NCBI GenBank assembly: GCA_013399015.1
Contig: VWZX01000208.1
Span: 186,001 to 250,000 of the forward strand
Source of the DNA: Galbula dea
Lineage: Eukaryota; Chordata; Aves; Piciformes; Galbulidae
DNA: 64,000 bases
Direction of reading: 5' to 3'
In this document: positions 39,674-52,796 of the stretch, one piece after another
Position numbering within the stretch: the stretch's first letter is position 1
Layout of the letters: the number at the start of each line of letters is the position of its first letter
Translations under genes and position numbers: made by a program
The notes under the pieces: generated by a model
Database searches by the model: none
Told to the model about the DNA's origin: nothing
Seen by the model: only the letters and a program-made list of their open reading frames with translations

Positions 39674-40196
39674 AACAAAGGCAAATGCAGACAAATGACT
39701 TAATACTGAAAAATTGATTACTGTTGAATTCATTTACTAGAATTTATGTGGTGTTAGAACATTGTTAGAACTTCTGGAATTTGCCTGAAAACCTGACAGA
39801 ATTGCTATAGAACTATGTTCTATATTCATGTTTTTACAGTTTAATCACAGTGAAGGTAACCTTGCAAACAACCTGTGAAATGGTGGGAGAACAACTAATG
39901 CTCTTTCTTCCCATCTGCAAAAAAATAGCATTTTTTAAAATTCAGAGATGATCACAGTGATCTTCTAAGCTGACCTTCTTCAGGCAGAGGTCTTTTTTTC
40001 ACAGAGATTGGATCATAGTTTATGTTTCAAATATTATTATTGTTTTTAACAAACCAAACCAATACAGAGATCATCACTAATATTAGCTACTCTAAAGTTT
40101 CACCTTACTTTCCAGATTTGTCTAGTCTTAGTTTTCACCTTTTGCATATGACTTGATCTATGTGCATCAGCCTCAAAAATTTTCCATCAGTTGGAA

Positions 40197-40501
40197 TCAC
40201 AGAATCATAGAATGTTAGGGGTTGGAAGGGACCTAGAAAGACCATCAAGTCCATCTCCCCTGCCAAAGCAGGACACCTTAGATAAGGTCACACAGCAATG
40301 AGTTCACGCAGGCCTTGAATGTCTCTAGAGTGGGAGACTCCACAACCCCCCTGAGCAGCCTGTTGCAGTGTTCCCTCACCCTTACTGTGAAAAAATTCTT
40401 CCTCATATTAACAGTAAACCTCCTATGCTCTAACTTGCTCCCATTGCCCCTTGTCCTAACATTGGATGGCATTGAGAAGAGCATGGCTCCTTCTTCCTGA
40501 C
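40197..40501 (-). mobile_element. CR1 LINE, 5'-truncated 3' end
   Basis: In reverse it begins 'tcacagaatcatagaatg', then 'ttaggggttggaagggacct'. It runs through the 3' untranslated region into the extreme C-terminus of ORF2; the minus-strand frame from 40484 contains RRFTVNMRKNFFTVRVREHCNRLL, typical of CR1. It ends near 40501. Confidence 0.95.
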
Positions 40502-43166
40502 TTTTTTCTGTTTATGTGTAGCTTCAGAGAGAAAGGTTGTCATTCCTTAACTTTCGTTATGTTGTAGTTACTTTGTAGTCAGTTCGTTGAAGTTACTTCT
40601 CTTTTTTCTCATCTCTTTGGAAGTGTGGACTCAAACCATAATGCTGTTCTGATATAGTCCTATGGGTTGGGATTTTTTTAACAGAGTCTTTATTCCTTGT
40701 TCCTAGAAGTGTTGATTTGCACTCTACTGAACTGAGGTTATCCCATAACAGTAAAATGTCCTCCTGATTACTTATTCCATCAATCTTTACATTTGTCCAT
40801 ATAGAGGATTAATAATGTCCTTAAATTATTGGTAAAATTATTGACAAGTTGAACCAAGAGCCAATTCCTTCTCCATTCACAGATGTATTCTTATTAATGA
40901 ATGACACCTACCATTCATGTTTAACAGGATCTTAACTATGAAATAGTAAAACATAATGAAGAGAGACACCGCTGCAAGACAGACATGAAAGCTGATGGAG
41001 CTGATCACTCTTGTGACAGCACAGCATGTAACTAAGGTGGGATGTCAGTCCTCCTTATATCACTTGATAGAGAAGGGACATGAAAATACCCACATCTAAG
41101 ACAGGTAACAGTTCTAATATCTTTTCAGGCTCCTTGGGTTCATAACAAACTAAGTATTTGCTGTTCAACTGTTAAAATATGCAGTCACTGAATCTGAAAT
41201 TTGTTATAATTCATCGAAGATCAACAGCTCCAGCTATGCTGCCTCCATAAACACTTTAAAAATACATAAAATTTTACCTTATTTTCCATCTTTTACTAGC
41301 ACAGCCTAACTCCATTCTGCCTTTAAAAGAAAATTATTCTTCATATGCTTATGTGCCTAAGGAGGAAAATATGTTTATTATTATTACTCATTAACAATGA
41401 TAAATATGTGAGTTTTCTCTCTTTTAATAAATACAGATAAAAATGAGACTTTTGTTTGCCTCTCAAGTACGTTTTCCAAATGATATGAAATCTACTGGAC
41501 TGAAAAATTGTGAGACTACTAAATTACAGCTTTTCTGTTTCTTTCCTGCACTGTTCTTGTGCAGCAACAGCACAATATGGAGATTTCTGAGAGCTTATTA
41601 ATTCACTAGGAAGTGACAACTTTGGTTTTCTGGAAGGTAGCAGAGTGTTTTCTGTTGTTGTGAAGGGTTAGAATAAGGTATGCTGTGTTGATGTAATTTG
41701 TTTCTGTGTTTCTGTAGTCCCTGAGTACCCTGTATCCCTGCTTCCTTTGAGGATTTCACAGTAACATTGTAAATACCTTGTCACTGCTCTACCTGGACAG
41801 GCATTTAAGATATGTTGACAGTACATAATCAAATATAAACCCACACCTTGATTATCCACATATTGCAAACTTTCATTTATAAATAGTGCTAGCCTGGTAA
41901 ACCACTTTAAAACCCTGTTTTTTTCCCCACAACTAATACTATAATCAGCTTTTCTCTGACATGATCTCATGTAGATACATCACTAGATTAAAGCCCATAC
42001 TGATAAAGTCCCTTTTGTAATGAGAAGTTATGTTTTAAAATTTCAAGATTGTTTTGAGGAAGAAAAGGCTCCCAGGTGTGTTCCAGTTACGGGAATTACA
42101 GAAAGTGTTGGCAAGTGTAGGTAGTCTGCTGTACGCTTTGGTTACACCGTGCTCTAGACAGAACTTCAGCTGGACAGAAGCATGAAAAGAGAGTCTTATG
42201 CAAGTGTGTAAGTGTACTTATATAAGTGCATAAGTGTACACTTATGTAAGACAGCGTTTTTGTACTTCAGTTTCAAAATAATTACTCTTATGTGTGTTTG
42301 AATCTGAGCTAGGGATTAATAAATTGAAGAGAAGCTCCTAACTCCTATCACACTCTTTTATCCACACTTATAGTACTGCATAATGATCATTAGGCTATTA
42401 TAGAAAATCAATAGATGTAACACGGCTATTAAAGGGCTTTTCTGTAGTTGCTGGTATTCTGTGTGCTAATTACTGAGGAAAGCTGTCTCTTTTAATGGTA
42501 AACCTGTGGTTGTTAATTGTTTAGCAACTCATTTTGTGTATTTTCTGTGTATTTTCTGTCAGAAACTGCAGCCACAAAAGGCACCACAACTATCAGTTTT
42601 GCTAACTGACTGCTCTATTAGTCTCTCCAATTAGGCCAAGAATTTAGAAGAATAAAAAAACCCCCACATTGTTATGAGATGTAGCTCTTTCAGTGGAAGA
42701 CTAAAGGTATTGCTCTGGTGGAGTGCTTGTGCTCTCCTTGTTCTGTGACAAAACAGAAGATTTCTGTTCCCATTGCTGTCAGGCACATTCACAGGAACCA
42801 CAAGATCTTTGTAAAGGAAGCATTTCAAATTATATGTTTGGCACAAGTGATTAGCAGTGAGGGCATTTGGCCTACTAGGTGCTGATGCAGCTTGAACCTG
42901 AATTGCAAGTATTGATCAGATTGGCCTCTGAATATTTATAAACAACTTGAACAATTTTCGTAATATTTACGGGACATGCAAATATTTGTGACTGCTGTGC
43001 ATGTTGTCTACTTCAGTAAAGACTAAACACTGATGGACAGCCCTAGAAAGGGAGAAAGCTACTACATAAGAATGCTATGTTTCTGAAGAGACAATTTTAA
43101 CTTGCTATCTGCTAACAGAACCAATAGTTCTGGTAAATTTATTTGCATGAGGCAGCAAAAAACATG
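40502..43166 (+). other. KCNIP4 intronic sequence with a perfect palindrome
   Basis: AT-rich sequence. The only marked structure is the palindromic cluster at 42217-42246, listed separately. Open frames are short and unrecognised. Confidence 0.5.
42217..42246. repeat. Two adjacent perfect palindromes (10 bp and 18 bp)
   Basis: Positions 42217-42226 (cttatataag) and 42229-42246 (cataagtgtacacttatg) are each identical to their own reverse complement. They sit within a short tract rich in the motif AAGTGTA/TACACTT from about 42201. As cruciform or protein-binding symmetric sites they are short; chance within a decayed tandem repeat is the simplest reading. Confidence 0.8.
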
Positions 43167-43257
43167 TCACAGAATCACAGAATCACAGAATGTTAGGAGT
43201 TGGAAGGGACCTAGAAAAAGACCTTAGTTCAACGCCTCTGCCAGAGCAGATTCCCAC
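43167..43257 (-). mobile_element. CR1 LINE 3' tail fragment
   Basis: In reverse it has three tail octamers (tcacagaatcacagaatcac), then 'aatgttaggagttggaaggg' and 'cctctgccagagcagattcc'. It is about 90 bases long and of the same group as 38290. Confidence 0.94.
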
Positions 43258-43584
43258 TTGCTATGGTTTTTAGTCTTGCTTCAGGACCATTAGGGAAGAA
43301 ATCATACATGCAAAAAAGCTAAAATAGATTCAAATGATAATTTGTCAGTGCATGATGATCACCTGAGCCTGATCTTGCAAAACACTGAACATTGCCTCTT
43401 CTGTTATCCCCAGTAAGAGATGGAAAAAACAAGCCCTGATGCTTGTGTGATTGCAAAATAGTGCAGTTGATTATATTTGAAATTATATTCTCTCAACCTC
43501 TGTTCAGTCTTTGAGGCTGTTTATACCTAAGGAAACATAAATTATTTGATAAGTTTCATAAGAGTAGTACTTTATGACAACATA

Positions 43585-44172
43585 TCACAGAATCACACAA
43601 TCACACAGAATCACAGAATGTTAGGAGTTGGAAAGGACCTCGAAAGATCATCTAGTCAACCCTCCCTGCCAGAGCAGGATTCCCTAGACCACGTCACACA
43701 GAACTGTGTCCAGATGGGTTTTGAATATCTCCAGAGAAGGAGACTTCTACAACCTCTCTGGGAAGTCTGTTCCAGTGCTTTAGCACCTTCACTGTGAAAA
43801 AATTTTTTCTTGTATTCACATGGAACCTCCTATGCTTCAGCTTACAGCCATTGCCCCTTGTCTTGCCACTGCGCTTCACTGAGAAGAGCCTGACGCTCAC
43901 CCTTCATGTATTTAAAAGCATAGATGAGGTCACCCCTTAGTCTACTCTTCTCCAATATAAAGAGACTCAGCTCCCTCAGCCTTTCCTCATAAGGAANATA
44001 TGTCAGCCACTCCACCCAGTTTAGTGTCATCGGCAAACTTTCTGAGAGCACACTCTGTTCCCTCATCCAGGTCATTAATGGATAGATTGAAAAGTACTGG
44101 TCCCAGTACTGACCCCTGAGGGACTCCACTTGACACAGCCTCCAACCAGACTCCATCCCATTCACCACGACT
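43585..44172 (-). mobile_element. CR1 LINE with internal deletion at an undetermined base
   Basis: In reverse it starts with four tail octamers carrying small expansions, then runs through the 3' untranslated region. It continues into the ORF2 C-terminus to 'cctttcctcataaggaa' (43996). Base 43997 is n. From 43998 the sequence resumes at 'gtcagccactccacccagtt', which in the copy at 18811 lies about 445 bases further on. It then continues beyond the end of that copy into more upstream ORF2 sequence, with 'cattaatggatagattgaaa' and 'gacccctgagggactccact'. The missing middle is either a real deletion or an assembly collapse. Confidence 0.94.
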
Positions 44173-45060
44173 TCTGTATTAAAAATCAGAAATATCTGCT
44201 ACTTTTATTTCACCTACTTCATAATTTTGTTTGGTTTGCATGTGTATGCAAGTAAACACACAGCTTTAAAGTCTGTCTGAGAATGTCTTTCTTATTTTTA
44301 TTTGCTATTCCATTGCCCTTGTGATGCTTATCATTATTTTGCTAAGCATAAGGCAATAGTTGTGAAGTTTAATGAGGCAAGGATTTTCAACATGATTTTA
44401 TTTAATGCAGCTCTTTCTGGCAATGTCAAAGTGCAAGTTTGTATCCAAGCTGTATTGTTTTCACCAATATTTGGAAGATCACTTAGGACTTCAGCTGATA
44501 CTTCATCAGGGACCCAAGTGACAAATGTGTTCATATTGATTCATGTCTACCGTCTTTGAGAAATGTGTATATCACTGGTACATAAGGCTTCTATTTCTTT
44601 TTGAAGGAGTGTATGAGTTACGTTCTACTGAAATATGAAACCATAGAACTTCTCATCTACTTGTTCCTAATCTTTTTTTTTAAACCAAATTGAAAGATGA
44701 GACCTGTTTTTCTTCCTTTCCCAAGTATATTGTGCAGTAGCATTCCTCTATCTCCTCAAGCTCCTTCTTAAGTGACCATATTAGGGATAAAACACTTCTC
44801 AGTGTCAAATCAATTTTTAGAAGCTTCTGATTTCAGCTGTTCAATTAATTGCGCATCTGCAACTGGTTTTTTTTTTTATTTCCTTTTTTAACCATTTCAA
44901 GGTCTGTATTTATCAATATGACACTATAGGATCTAAAATAATTCAGATTTCGTTCCTATTCTTCAGTGAGGAAAACCCAGCAACTGATTGTAGCAGTTAG
45001 GAATTCATTTTGCTTTCTGTTCTAAGCTGTTTGGGTCTGAAAATACTTCTGTATGACTTG
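44173..45060 (+). other. KCNIP4 intronic sequence, nothing recognised
   Basis: AT-rich sequence with no supported gene, RNA or repeat. Open frames on both strands at 44302-44559 overlap each other and are unrecognised. Confidence 0.5.
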
Positions 45061-45147
45061 GTCTAGGGAATCCTGCTGTGGCAGGGGGGTTGGACTAGAT
45101 GATTTTTCAAGGTCCCTTGCAACTCCTAACATTCTGTGATTCTGTGA
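45061..45147 (+). mobile_element. CR1 LINE 3' tail fragment
   Basis: It reads 'gtctagggaatcctgctgtg', 'gcaggggggttggactagat' and 'aactcctaacattctgtgat', ending 'tctgtga'. It is an 87-base sense copy, close in sequence to the reverse copies at 38290 and 43585. Confidence 0.94.
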
Positions 45148-48100
45148 GACTGTACCTTAGAAATTATTAAGGTACTAGTAATATATTGTTTATAAAAACA
45201 AGCAGGCAAAAAAACAGGTCATGGAAATAGATTGTCCTTATTCAGTTAGCTTCATTTATTAGTGCTGCCCCATCTGCTGCACACTCTCTGATAAGCTGGG
45301 CTTTTTAGGTAGGAGCTGGTGGTTTTTTCCCTTTTTTTTTACCAGTGCTATGCTACCACCATGTTTTATTCACTGGTGCCAAAATGTGGCTGAAAGATCT
45401 AACATCCAGTAGATAGGAAAGGAATCTTAAATTTTGCTGAAAAGGTAGACTATTTCTCTTGTATTTCAGTTGTCTGTGAAAGCTTTCCAAGCCAGTTTAA
45501 TGTATGTTTGATTACTTAGATGGTCATAAAATAATCCACTGTCCCTATGAGGTTTACTGGATATGTTCCTAATTCTGTGGCATTATAAAAACTGAATTAA
45601 ATGGATTTGTGAGAACTGAACACCTTTTTCTCTGTCCTATACTGAGTGATCTGTAAGTATGGAGGAAAAAAATATGTTTACATGTCCTAGACAAATTTAT
45701 TCTTGTTCCATTTTGGAAACTCCATGCCACAAAATAAGACTGGACAATTTGGTTCATGATTCTTTAGTGATAAGTTACCTGTAAATGATAAAAATCCACA
45801 AAGAAAGGAAATTCCAAATAGTTTCTAAGGATATTTTGATGAATATTTGGCTAATTAGGAGCCTGAGCAAAAGCAAAATGTAACACTTTCCAAAGTAGTG
45901 GTCATCATCTGAAATGGAGCTCTAAGAGTTTGAGTTGACTGGGAGTCTTCTGCTGTTTATGTTACTGCTTTTGAGCACAATAGATGCAGGGCCCATGAGG
46001 GAAGTCAAAGCCAGTGACAGAAAGGGATTTTATCCAGTACAGGTAAAAAATACAAGACCAGTTAAAAAATAATAACTTTCACTATTTTGAAGAAAATCAC
46101 ATGCCCTTTTAGTATACAGAACATTGTTTACAACTTTCTGATTATGATAAAGTACAGGATGTAATTGATACTGTTGCTGTTAAGTAAGATGTCATGTAAA
46201 AACCTGTAAAAATAATAACTTAAAGAAAGAGCAGATAATTTCCAACAGCAAATTCCAGCTGGAATTTCTCTTTAGAATTTGTTGACATGCCCATGTGTTT
46301 ATACAAGTTAATAAAATAATCTACTTATAATTGTTTCCTCTACTTCTAAAAAATCCAATACACTTGTTTCTTCATGAGCTACAGCATTGACACTTCCAGG
46401 TATGTTGCTCCCCTTTTTGATATCAGAACATACTATTCTCACAGAAATGAAAGGGAGTACTTAGTATAGTCCTGGCATGTTTGCCTTATTTAAGCCATCC
46501 CTCTGACCTCTTTCTGCCAGTATCCATCTCAGTGGCAGAGGATGGACCTCTTCAGTTTTGGGATACCAACCAAGGTCATCTTCTCAGCTATCTGATACTA
46601 CTGAATAGTTTTTTAAATAAAAAAAAAATGTAGCAATCACAGATGTAATGCCAGCAATGGCATATGATTGTTTAATTTTGCTAATGTAAAACTACCCATG
46701 AGAAAAATCCTTTTGGAAATAACTAAAAAATTTTAGAGCTTACATATCCTTTCCCCTCCCCCATTCTCCCCTTTCCCCCATTAGTCTAATTTTCTTCTGT
46801 GATTTTGGAAAATTAAAGGTTACTCTGTACCTATCATAAATCCTGTAAAAATTAAGCCTTTGACCTATTGACAAGAAAGCTTCTTGGCAGCTGTAAAACT
46901 CTACTCTTTCACCACTAAATAGACTACATATCTCTGTTGAAAACTGTTTATTTCCACTGAACATTTAAGAACTCCTGTCACTATAACCAATTGGGGTAGA
47001 ATATATATGCACCACAGAAGAATGCCAAAAGGAAGCAAGAATGTTTTAATTACCATTAATGACAGATTAACATTAAAATCCTTTCTTGCTTTATCAGAGT
47101 AACTGTCATCTCTCCTAGCAGTATAATAGGACAGCAGGTAAACCCTTCCTCTCAGTTTAGTTCAGCTGCTGAATCATCCAGTGAGAGCTCATCCCAGTAT
47201 ATTTATAACCCCAAGAGGGCTCATTATGATGTGAAGTTCCTCTGGCACAGCGAAGGAGGTCTCTCCAATTCCCACCCACAAGTACTTGCTCTGGCTTATG
47301 TTGCTTATTGTTCTTGCTGCAGTCAAATAGTTGTTGAGGGTGTCAGAATGCGTTCCTGTCACCTGCATTGCCCACAAGCACTGTGACATAACGTGTGAAC
47401 ACAGTTATCCTTCTAACCCAGTCAATCCTAATACAACCTGAAAGCAACCATTAGCTTGCACTGTCTCACCAAAGAATCCAGAGCTAAATAAACCAAAAGT
47501 ATTCCAGGGCACAGCTGCACTTCTATTCCTATTCATTTTCTTTGCTTCTCATTTACAATACAGAGATTCGCAATGCATGAACAGGCAAGGCCTATAAACA
47601 TTTTATACATCCAAGAGGATGACTTTCCTGAGGTAAGATGAAACAAAGACAGCAGTTCTTCCTATACTTGTGGGACATTTTCAACCATTTCCCACAGACT
47701 TTCCAGAGTGACTGGCACTGTTCAACACTTCACTATGTTCAAGTTAAATTCCTGGCAAAAGAAAACCCCAACATTTCAATTGATACTGAAGTGTAGAGGA
47801 AGTTTTTGATTCCTGGTGTTTATCCAATTGCCTTTTTTTGTCTATTAATAGATAAACATGTTGAAAAGAATAAAAAGATGTTAATGGAGCTCAAATTAAT
47901 TCAACAGTGAAACCTTAGAGAGCACTGCACAGTGAGGGTAAATAAATAGCTGATATATTTTTACTTCCAAATCTTTTTCTATTCCATCTTTCATTTTACA
48001 GAAAGAATGAAATCTTCCTTTCCACTCACAAATCCCTTCCTTCATCTGCCAAAATTTGATATAATAAAATGCTATTAAAAATTGCTTCTGCTGAGAAAAA

Positions 48101-51100
48101 CAAAACAAACCCCTGCTTTTTCTCTGAAGCATATCTTTGTAATATTCCTTAATATGTCAGCAGTCACCCACACATTCATCCAGGACTGGATTCTGCAAAC
48201 TTGCCCTATTTTTCAGTATTTATTTCTTAACTTACAGATACAATCTCTAGCCACCTGAAGTTTTCAGGAGATATTGCTGGTTTGATATAGCTTCAATTTT
48301 GACATTAAACAATTTCTTTCTTCAAGACCACATAGTCACCAGTGAAGGGTCTTGAAAGAGTTGTGCTAGAGTAATCAACTAATGCAGCTAATAAGTTCTG
48401 TAAAGATTATCCCAAAACACTCATACTGGTACATGTCATTTTTGACTGTTTTATGTGGAATGTTCCTCAGCCATTTCTCATTCTATAACGTTGCCTCTGG
48501 TCTTTCTGACTACTGTTTCTTCATCAAATGAAGAATTATATAGTTTTCAATAGGTCCATGCAAAGTTCAGTTCCATATTTCCAAATCTCAGATATTATCA
48601 TGCAATTTTAAAAGACAAAATCAATACATGTTGTTATTACAGCCACGTTCATGTACTCCCAGTTAAAAGACATTTCCTTGTAGCTCCAATAAATATTGCT
48701 CAAAATGTCTGTTTCTGTATTGCTACACATAGCACTTATATGATTCATCAGCTTGTGACTCTCTGGAGTCTTTAACTGACAACTTAGATCCCTCATAAAA
48801 AAAGTTATTTAACCATTGATAGGAAATTAACATCTTTTTATACAGGAACCAGGCTTTGTTTTTGGTTGTAATTAATTGCAGGTGAAATCTGATAACATGA
48901 AATAATGAAAAACTGCTTTCTTTAGGCAGTCCTCATCTCCATACACTGTTACTGCTTCAGTAAATGATTTGCCTTTACCAACTTGAGGCACGTGGCTAGG
49001 ATAAGTACAGGTTCCTGGTTACTTCTGCAGTAACATGAACAGGCTCAGACCAGAGGAATTTCAGTGATTTTGCAGATGATTTCTCCATGTTTGTCTTCTT
49101 GTTGATACTTGCTCTAGAACATAGTTCTGTTTATTTTCTTTCTTAACCTGTTTCAGGACTCAGTCCCAGTTGGAAGATCTCCCCATCCCCAGATCCCGAG
49201 GTTGCTCAAGCTCAGTGACTTCCATGTGCCATTCCCATACAGGTTCTCCCTGAACAGCATGCATCAATTTCAGAAACTGGCTGCTTATTAGAACATGCTG
49301 AAGGGTTCCACCTTCCACTGATCATCCACACTCGATGTATTGTCAGAGTGCTCTTTGGCTCCCTTTTTAGTTTCACCTAAGTTATTCAATGTTTGTAGGG
49401 AAGGGAAGGATCCAGTGCAGCCTGGATTGAAACCCTTCCTACACAATACTTTTCTCATGTTACTTACAGCATGACCAGTTTTTCTCCAGTATTGCATGTA
49501 ACAAGTTTTTTTACAGTCCTTGGGTTTGTAAATGTAGAATTCACTACCAATCCATTTCCTGTTCTTGAAGTCACAATGCATGTCTTGCAGAAAAGAAAGG
49601 GTTAAACCAAGTGCATTTCTTTAGAATAGTGACATTAATTCCTTTTATAAGTTAAGTATTATTGATGTATCAGGTACAGAACCATTTTCTTGGAAATATT
49701 CAGTAGTGCCTTGAACCTTACTATTCTACAGCTTAAGTTAATTTTAAACTCTCTACAAGATTCTAGAATAATGATTAGCACTGCAAAGAACATCTGATTC
49801 GTGCATACTTATATTGTAGAAGAAAATTGCTATGGAATTGATTAAGATTTGAAGTTAGGAAACATAAAGTGTAATCTGAAACCCTTGATATCTTCGGAAC
49901 CATTTTTAGTAGAAAAACTTCCTTCTGGAATTAAATCTTAAGTGAAGCTCTTCACATCATGGCAAAAAAGACACGTTTTTCAGCTGAAAATAAGCAAAGC
50001 CTAAAGATTTTAGCAAGGGTTCTACCTCTCTATATCCTCTTGAGTAGTGTCATCGAAGTTGTGCTTTCCTATATTCCACCTCTGGCAAAGCTCCAATGTA
50101 TTCTTGTTCATCCTGAAGACCTTATTCAAATGCTAATATGGTGACATATCCACTGCATGTGAACTGTTGCTCCATGTCTAGGAAGTATGCACACCTCCTC
50201 ACTATCGCATCACGACGTAATTGTCCTAGATACTTGTGTCATCAAATTTTGTGTCTGCTTCCCAACTCACACTACCTTTGGATTAATGAATCTCTGAGAT
50301 GAGACAGCTCTGAATTGGCGCTCTGAGGAGAGTGAAGGAATATGTTGTGAAAGCTATCATTTGAGCTGGAGGATCAGGGATTTTGTAGTTGACCTTTACA
50401 TGGGCAGGCAGCTTCTCTGAGGATTTATATCAAGAAAACTTGAACATCAACACTTTCAAGCTTTGGCTGTTTGGAGCTATAGTACATGATTCGGCTGCTG
50501 CTGGGCATAGTATTGGTTTTCTCTTTGCACTGGACAAGTGTAAAACAGATGTTTCACCAGAGAAGATGAGTGGCTTTCTGTGGATGCCCTGCACGGACTC
50601 TGACCAGAAGTGACCATTTTTCAGGGGATTGAACTATAATTCTGGAGTACACTAGTTGCATTCAAAGATGGAATGCAGAAACTGTTGACAGGATTATCTT
50701 TTAAAATAACTATTATTTCTATGCAATAACTAACATTTATGCTTTGCTTTTGCACATCAAAATTCTGTTCCAAAGTCATCTGGAAATTCAGACTGAATTA
50801 TTTGTGGTGAAAATGTATTTCTTAGTACAGTAAAACACCAATGTAAATATTCTCAGAATGGCACCTTTGAAAGATATGAGAGATCTCTGAAATATGCTTA
50901 AACTGGATGAAACTCCTCTGCTGAAGTTTCAGAAACTCTGTTACCAAATTGGAATTCAGCTCAGTTTGGCAGCAGATTGTGATGGGAATACAGCCATGAC
51001 TGGGATGCTGTGTCATGGTGTGGGACTCAAAGGACCTAATAGCAGCAAGTAATCTTCCAACAGAGCAACCTAAGTAAGCCTCATCCAATTCTAAATAGCA

Positions 51101-51749
51101 ATGGGCCTGAACTATATCCGTAGATATGAATCTGAATGGAAGTGCTCCCTTTTGGCTTCCTAAAAATAAGTTGCTACGGTCCATGCTTCTCTACCATTTT
51201 GAACAGAATTCACTGCTGATTGATAGGCTCTTTCCAGAGGAGAAATTAGTGTGCTTGAAAAACTCCATCCTAGCCTGTGCTGATAGATTTGTCTCCAGTT
51301 GTTATAGGTAGGTCTGGACGTTTGAGTGTAACATTTTGCACAAAACAAAATCGTTAAGCCATAGTTTAAATGTACACAGGAAATCTTACATATATGAAAC
51401 ACGCAAATTTATGTAATTAACATTAAGATTAATTTAGTTAGAAGGAAAGCTGACTGATAAAAAAAACATTTGGAGTTCTAGTATCTTTTAAAAAATAAAA
51501 ATTCTGCAAATGGAAGCTTGTTCCTTGATTGTTTTGCTTAATCAATAGAAACTCCTGACACAAATGCATGCAGTGAGGTCATGTGTTATGTCATGCTTGT
51601 TTTCTTTAGGAAGCAATAAGTTTGCAATTGAAATGTCAGCTTCATTTATTCTGGTGTGTACGGTGACCAATGCCAATTTTTTTTTTTTCTTTGACTCTTT
51701 CCTATCTTTTATCTTTAGAATTTAAATTGTGCTTAATGCTTTTGGATTC
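45148..51749 (+). other. KCNIP4 intronic sequence, unexplained mixed block
   Basis: From about 47000 to 51350 the sequence is less AT-biased than its flanks. It holds several short minus-strand open frames (47389-47189, 49581-49288, 51184-50822) and plus-strand ones (49959-50144, 50389-50613). I recognise no family in any of them. No splice-flanked exon was convincing. It may include a decayed retrocopy or an old repeat, or may simply be unique sequence. Confidence 0.4.
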
Positions 51750-52330
51750 AGATTGTGGGTGAGAGCAGTGTGAGGGAAAAGGACGGGAGTGCAGTAGGAG
51801 CCACTTTGGTGTCCTGCTCCTGGCTGGATGCAGTTATTGCTTGTAATTAGAGTAGCTCCCCTGGTGCAGTCTATGGCTGGTTGTCAAAGGGCTGCCGCGG
51901 CTTGCAGTTTGGTTTGTCTTCAGCAGCAGTCATCTCCTCGGCATCTCAGGCTGGAGCTAACAGGAACGCTGTTTAGGACTCTTGTGTGACCTTGGAATAG
52001 GATAAAAGTCCTGGAGCACTGGGTAGGTGCCTTTCTTGGGTTTGTGGCCCCTGAGTAGGGCTTTGGTTAGGTTAGGTCCTTGTGGGTGTTGATTGTTGCT
52101 AATGGCCCCCAGCAGTCTATCAAGAAAAATAGTGTCATATAGAAATTTATCAGTCTGCCTGTGTGAATCAGAAGGTATTGTGGAGAATGGTCCCCAAGTG
52201 TACAACTGGCTTTAAGTGGCTCAGCTGCTTTTCTGCATTTGAGTGACAGTGGTATTAAAGCAGTACAGAAACCCAACCATTCATCTTTTCTGGGTAGAGC
52301 AGCTGTCTTTCAATAACGGCTAGAGGAATG
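51750..52330 (+). promoter_or_regulatory. Possible alternative promoter / 5' leader region
   Basis: This patch is richer in G+C than the surrounding intron and has a few CpG sites, including 'gggctgccgcggcttg' near 51890. It lies 0.5-1 kb upstream of the candidate N-terminal exon at 52797. A consensus donor, 'actaag|gtaaga', follows at 52436. A leader exon ending at 52435 and spliced to 52796 would make a reasonable transcript. There is no transcript evidence, and the patch could be an old repeat. Confidence 0.3.
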
Positions 52331-52796
52331 CAGCTCTTCTCTATGACACTGATGTAAGGCAAGCTAAGATAGGAAGGATAATAGGTTCATGCATAGAGGA
52401 TTACATTATTTCCTTTACCTAAACAACTGACTAAGGTAAGAGGTAAATATTTGTTTATCATCTACAGATGTTACATAATTTATATAATTTAAGTAAAACC
52501 AAAGTTTTTCTAAATAGTAAATAAAATCTGGTTATTTTCCCCTGTCTGTATTTTTGGCAAGTATATTAATGTTCCAGATAAATAATTAAAAACAAAGAAA
52601 TATGAATATAATAATTCCATTTGATTTAAATAATGCTAAGAATACATGAGCTAAGAATAATGGTTAATGAAATCTTAAAGCTTTTCCTTTTATCCCTAGT
52701 CTATCTCCTGCCTCCTCCCCCCACCTCCCTTACCCCCATGGATTTAAGTTGTGTATATATCCTTCAAGAAAACTAAAGGTTAAGTTTTTGTTTAGG

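Noticed and set aside
50822..51184. A 120-codon minus-strand open frame
   Set aside because: I found no recognisable motif, family or splice sites. It is kept only as part of the unexplained block.
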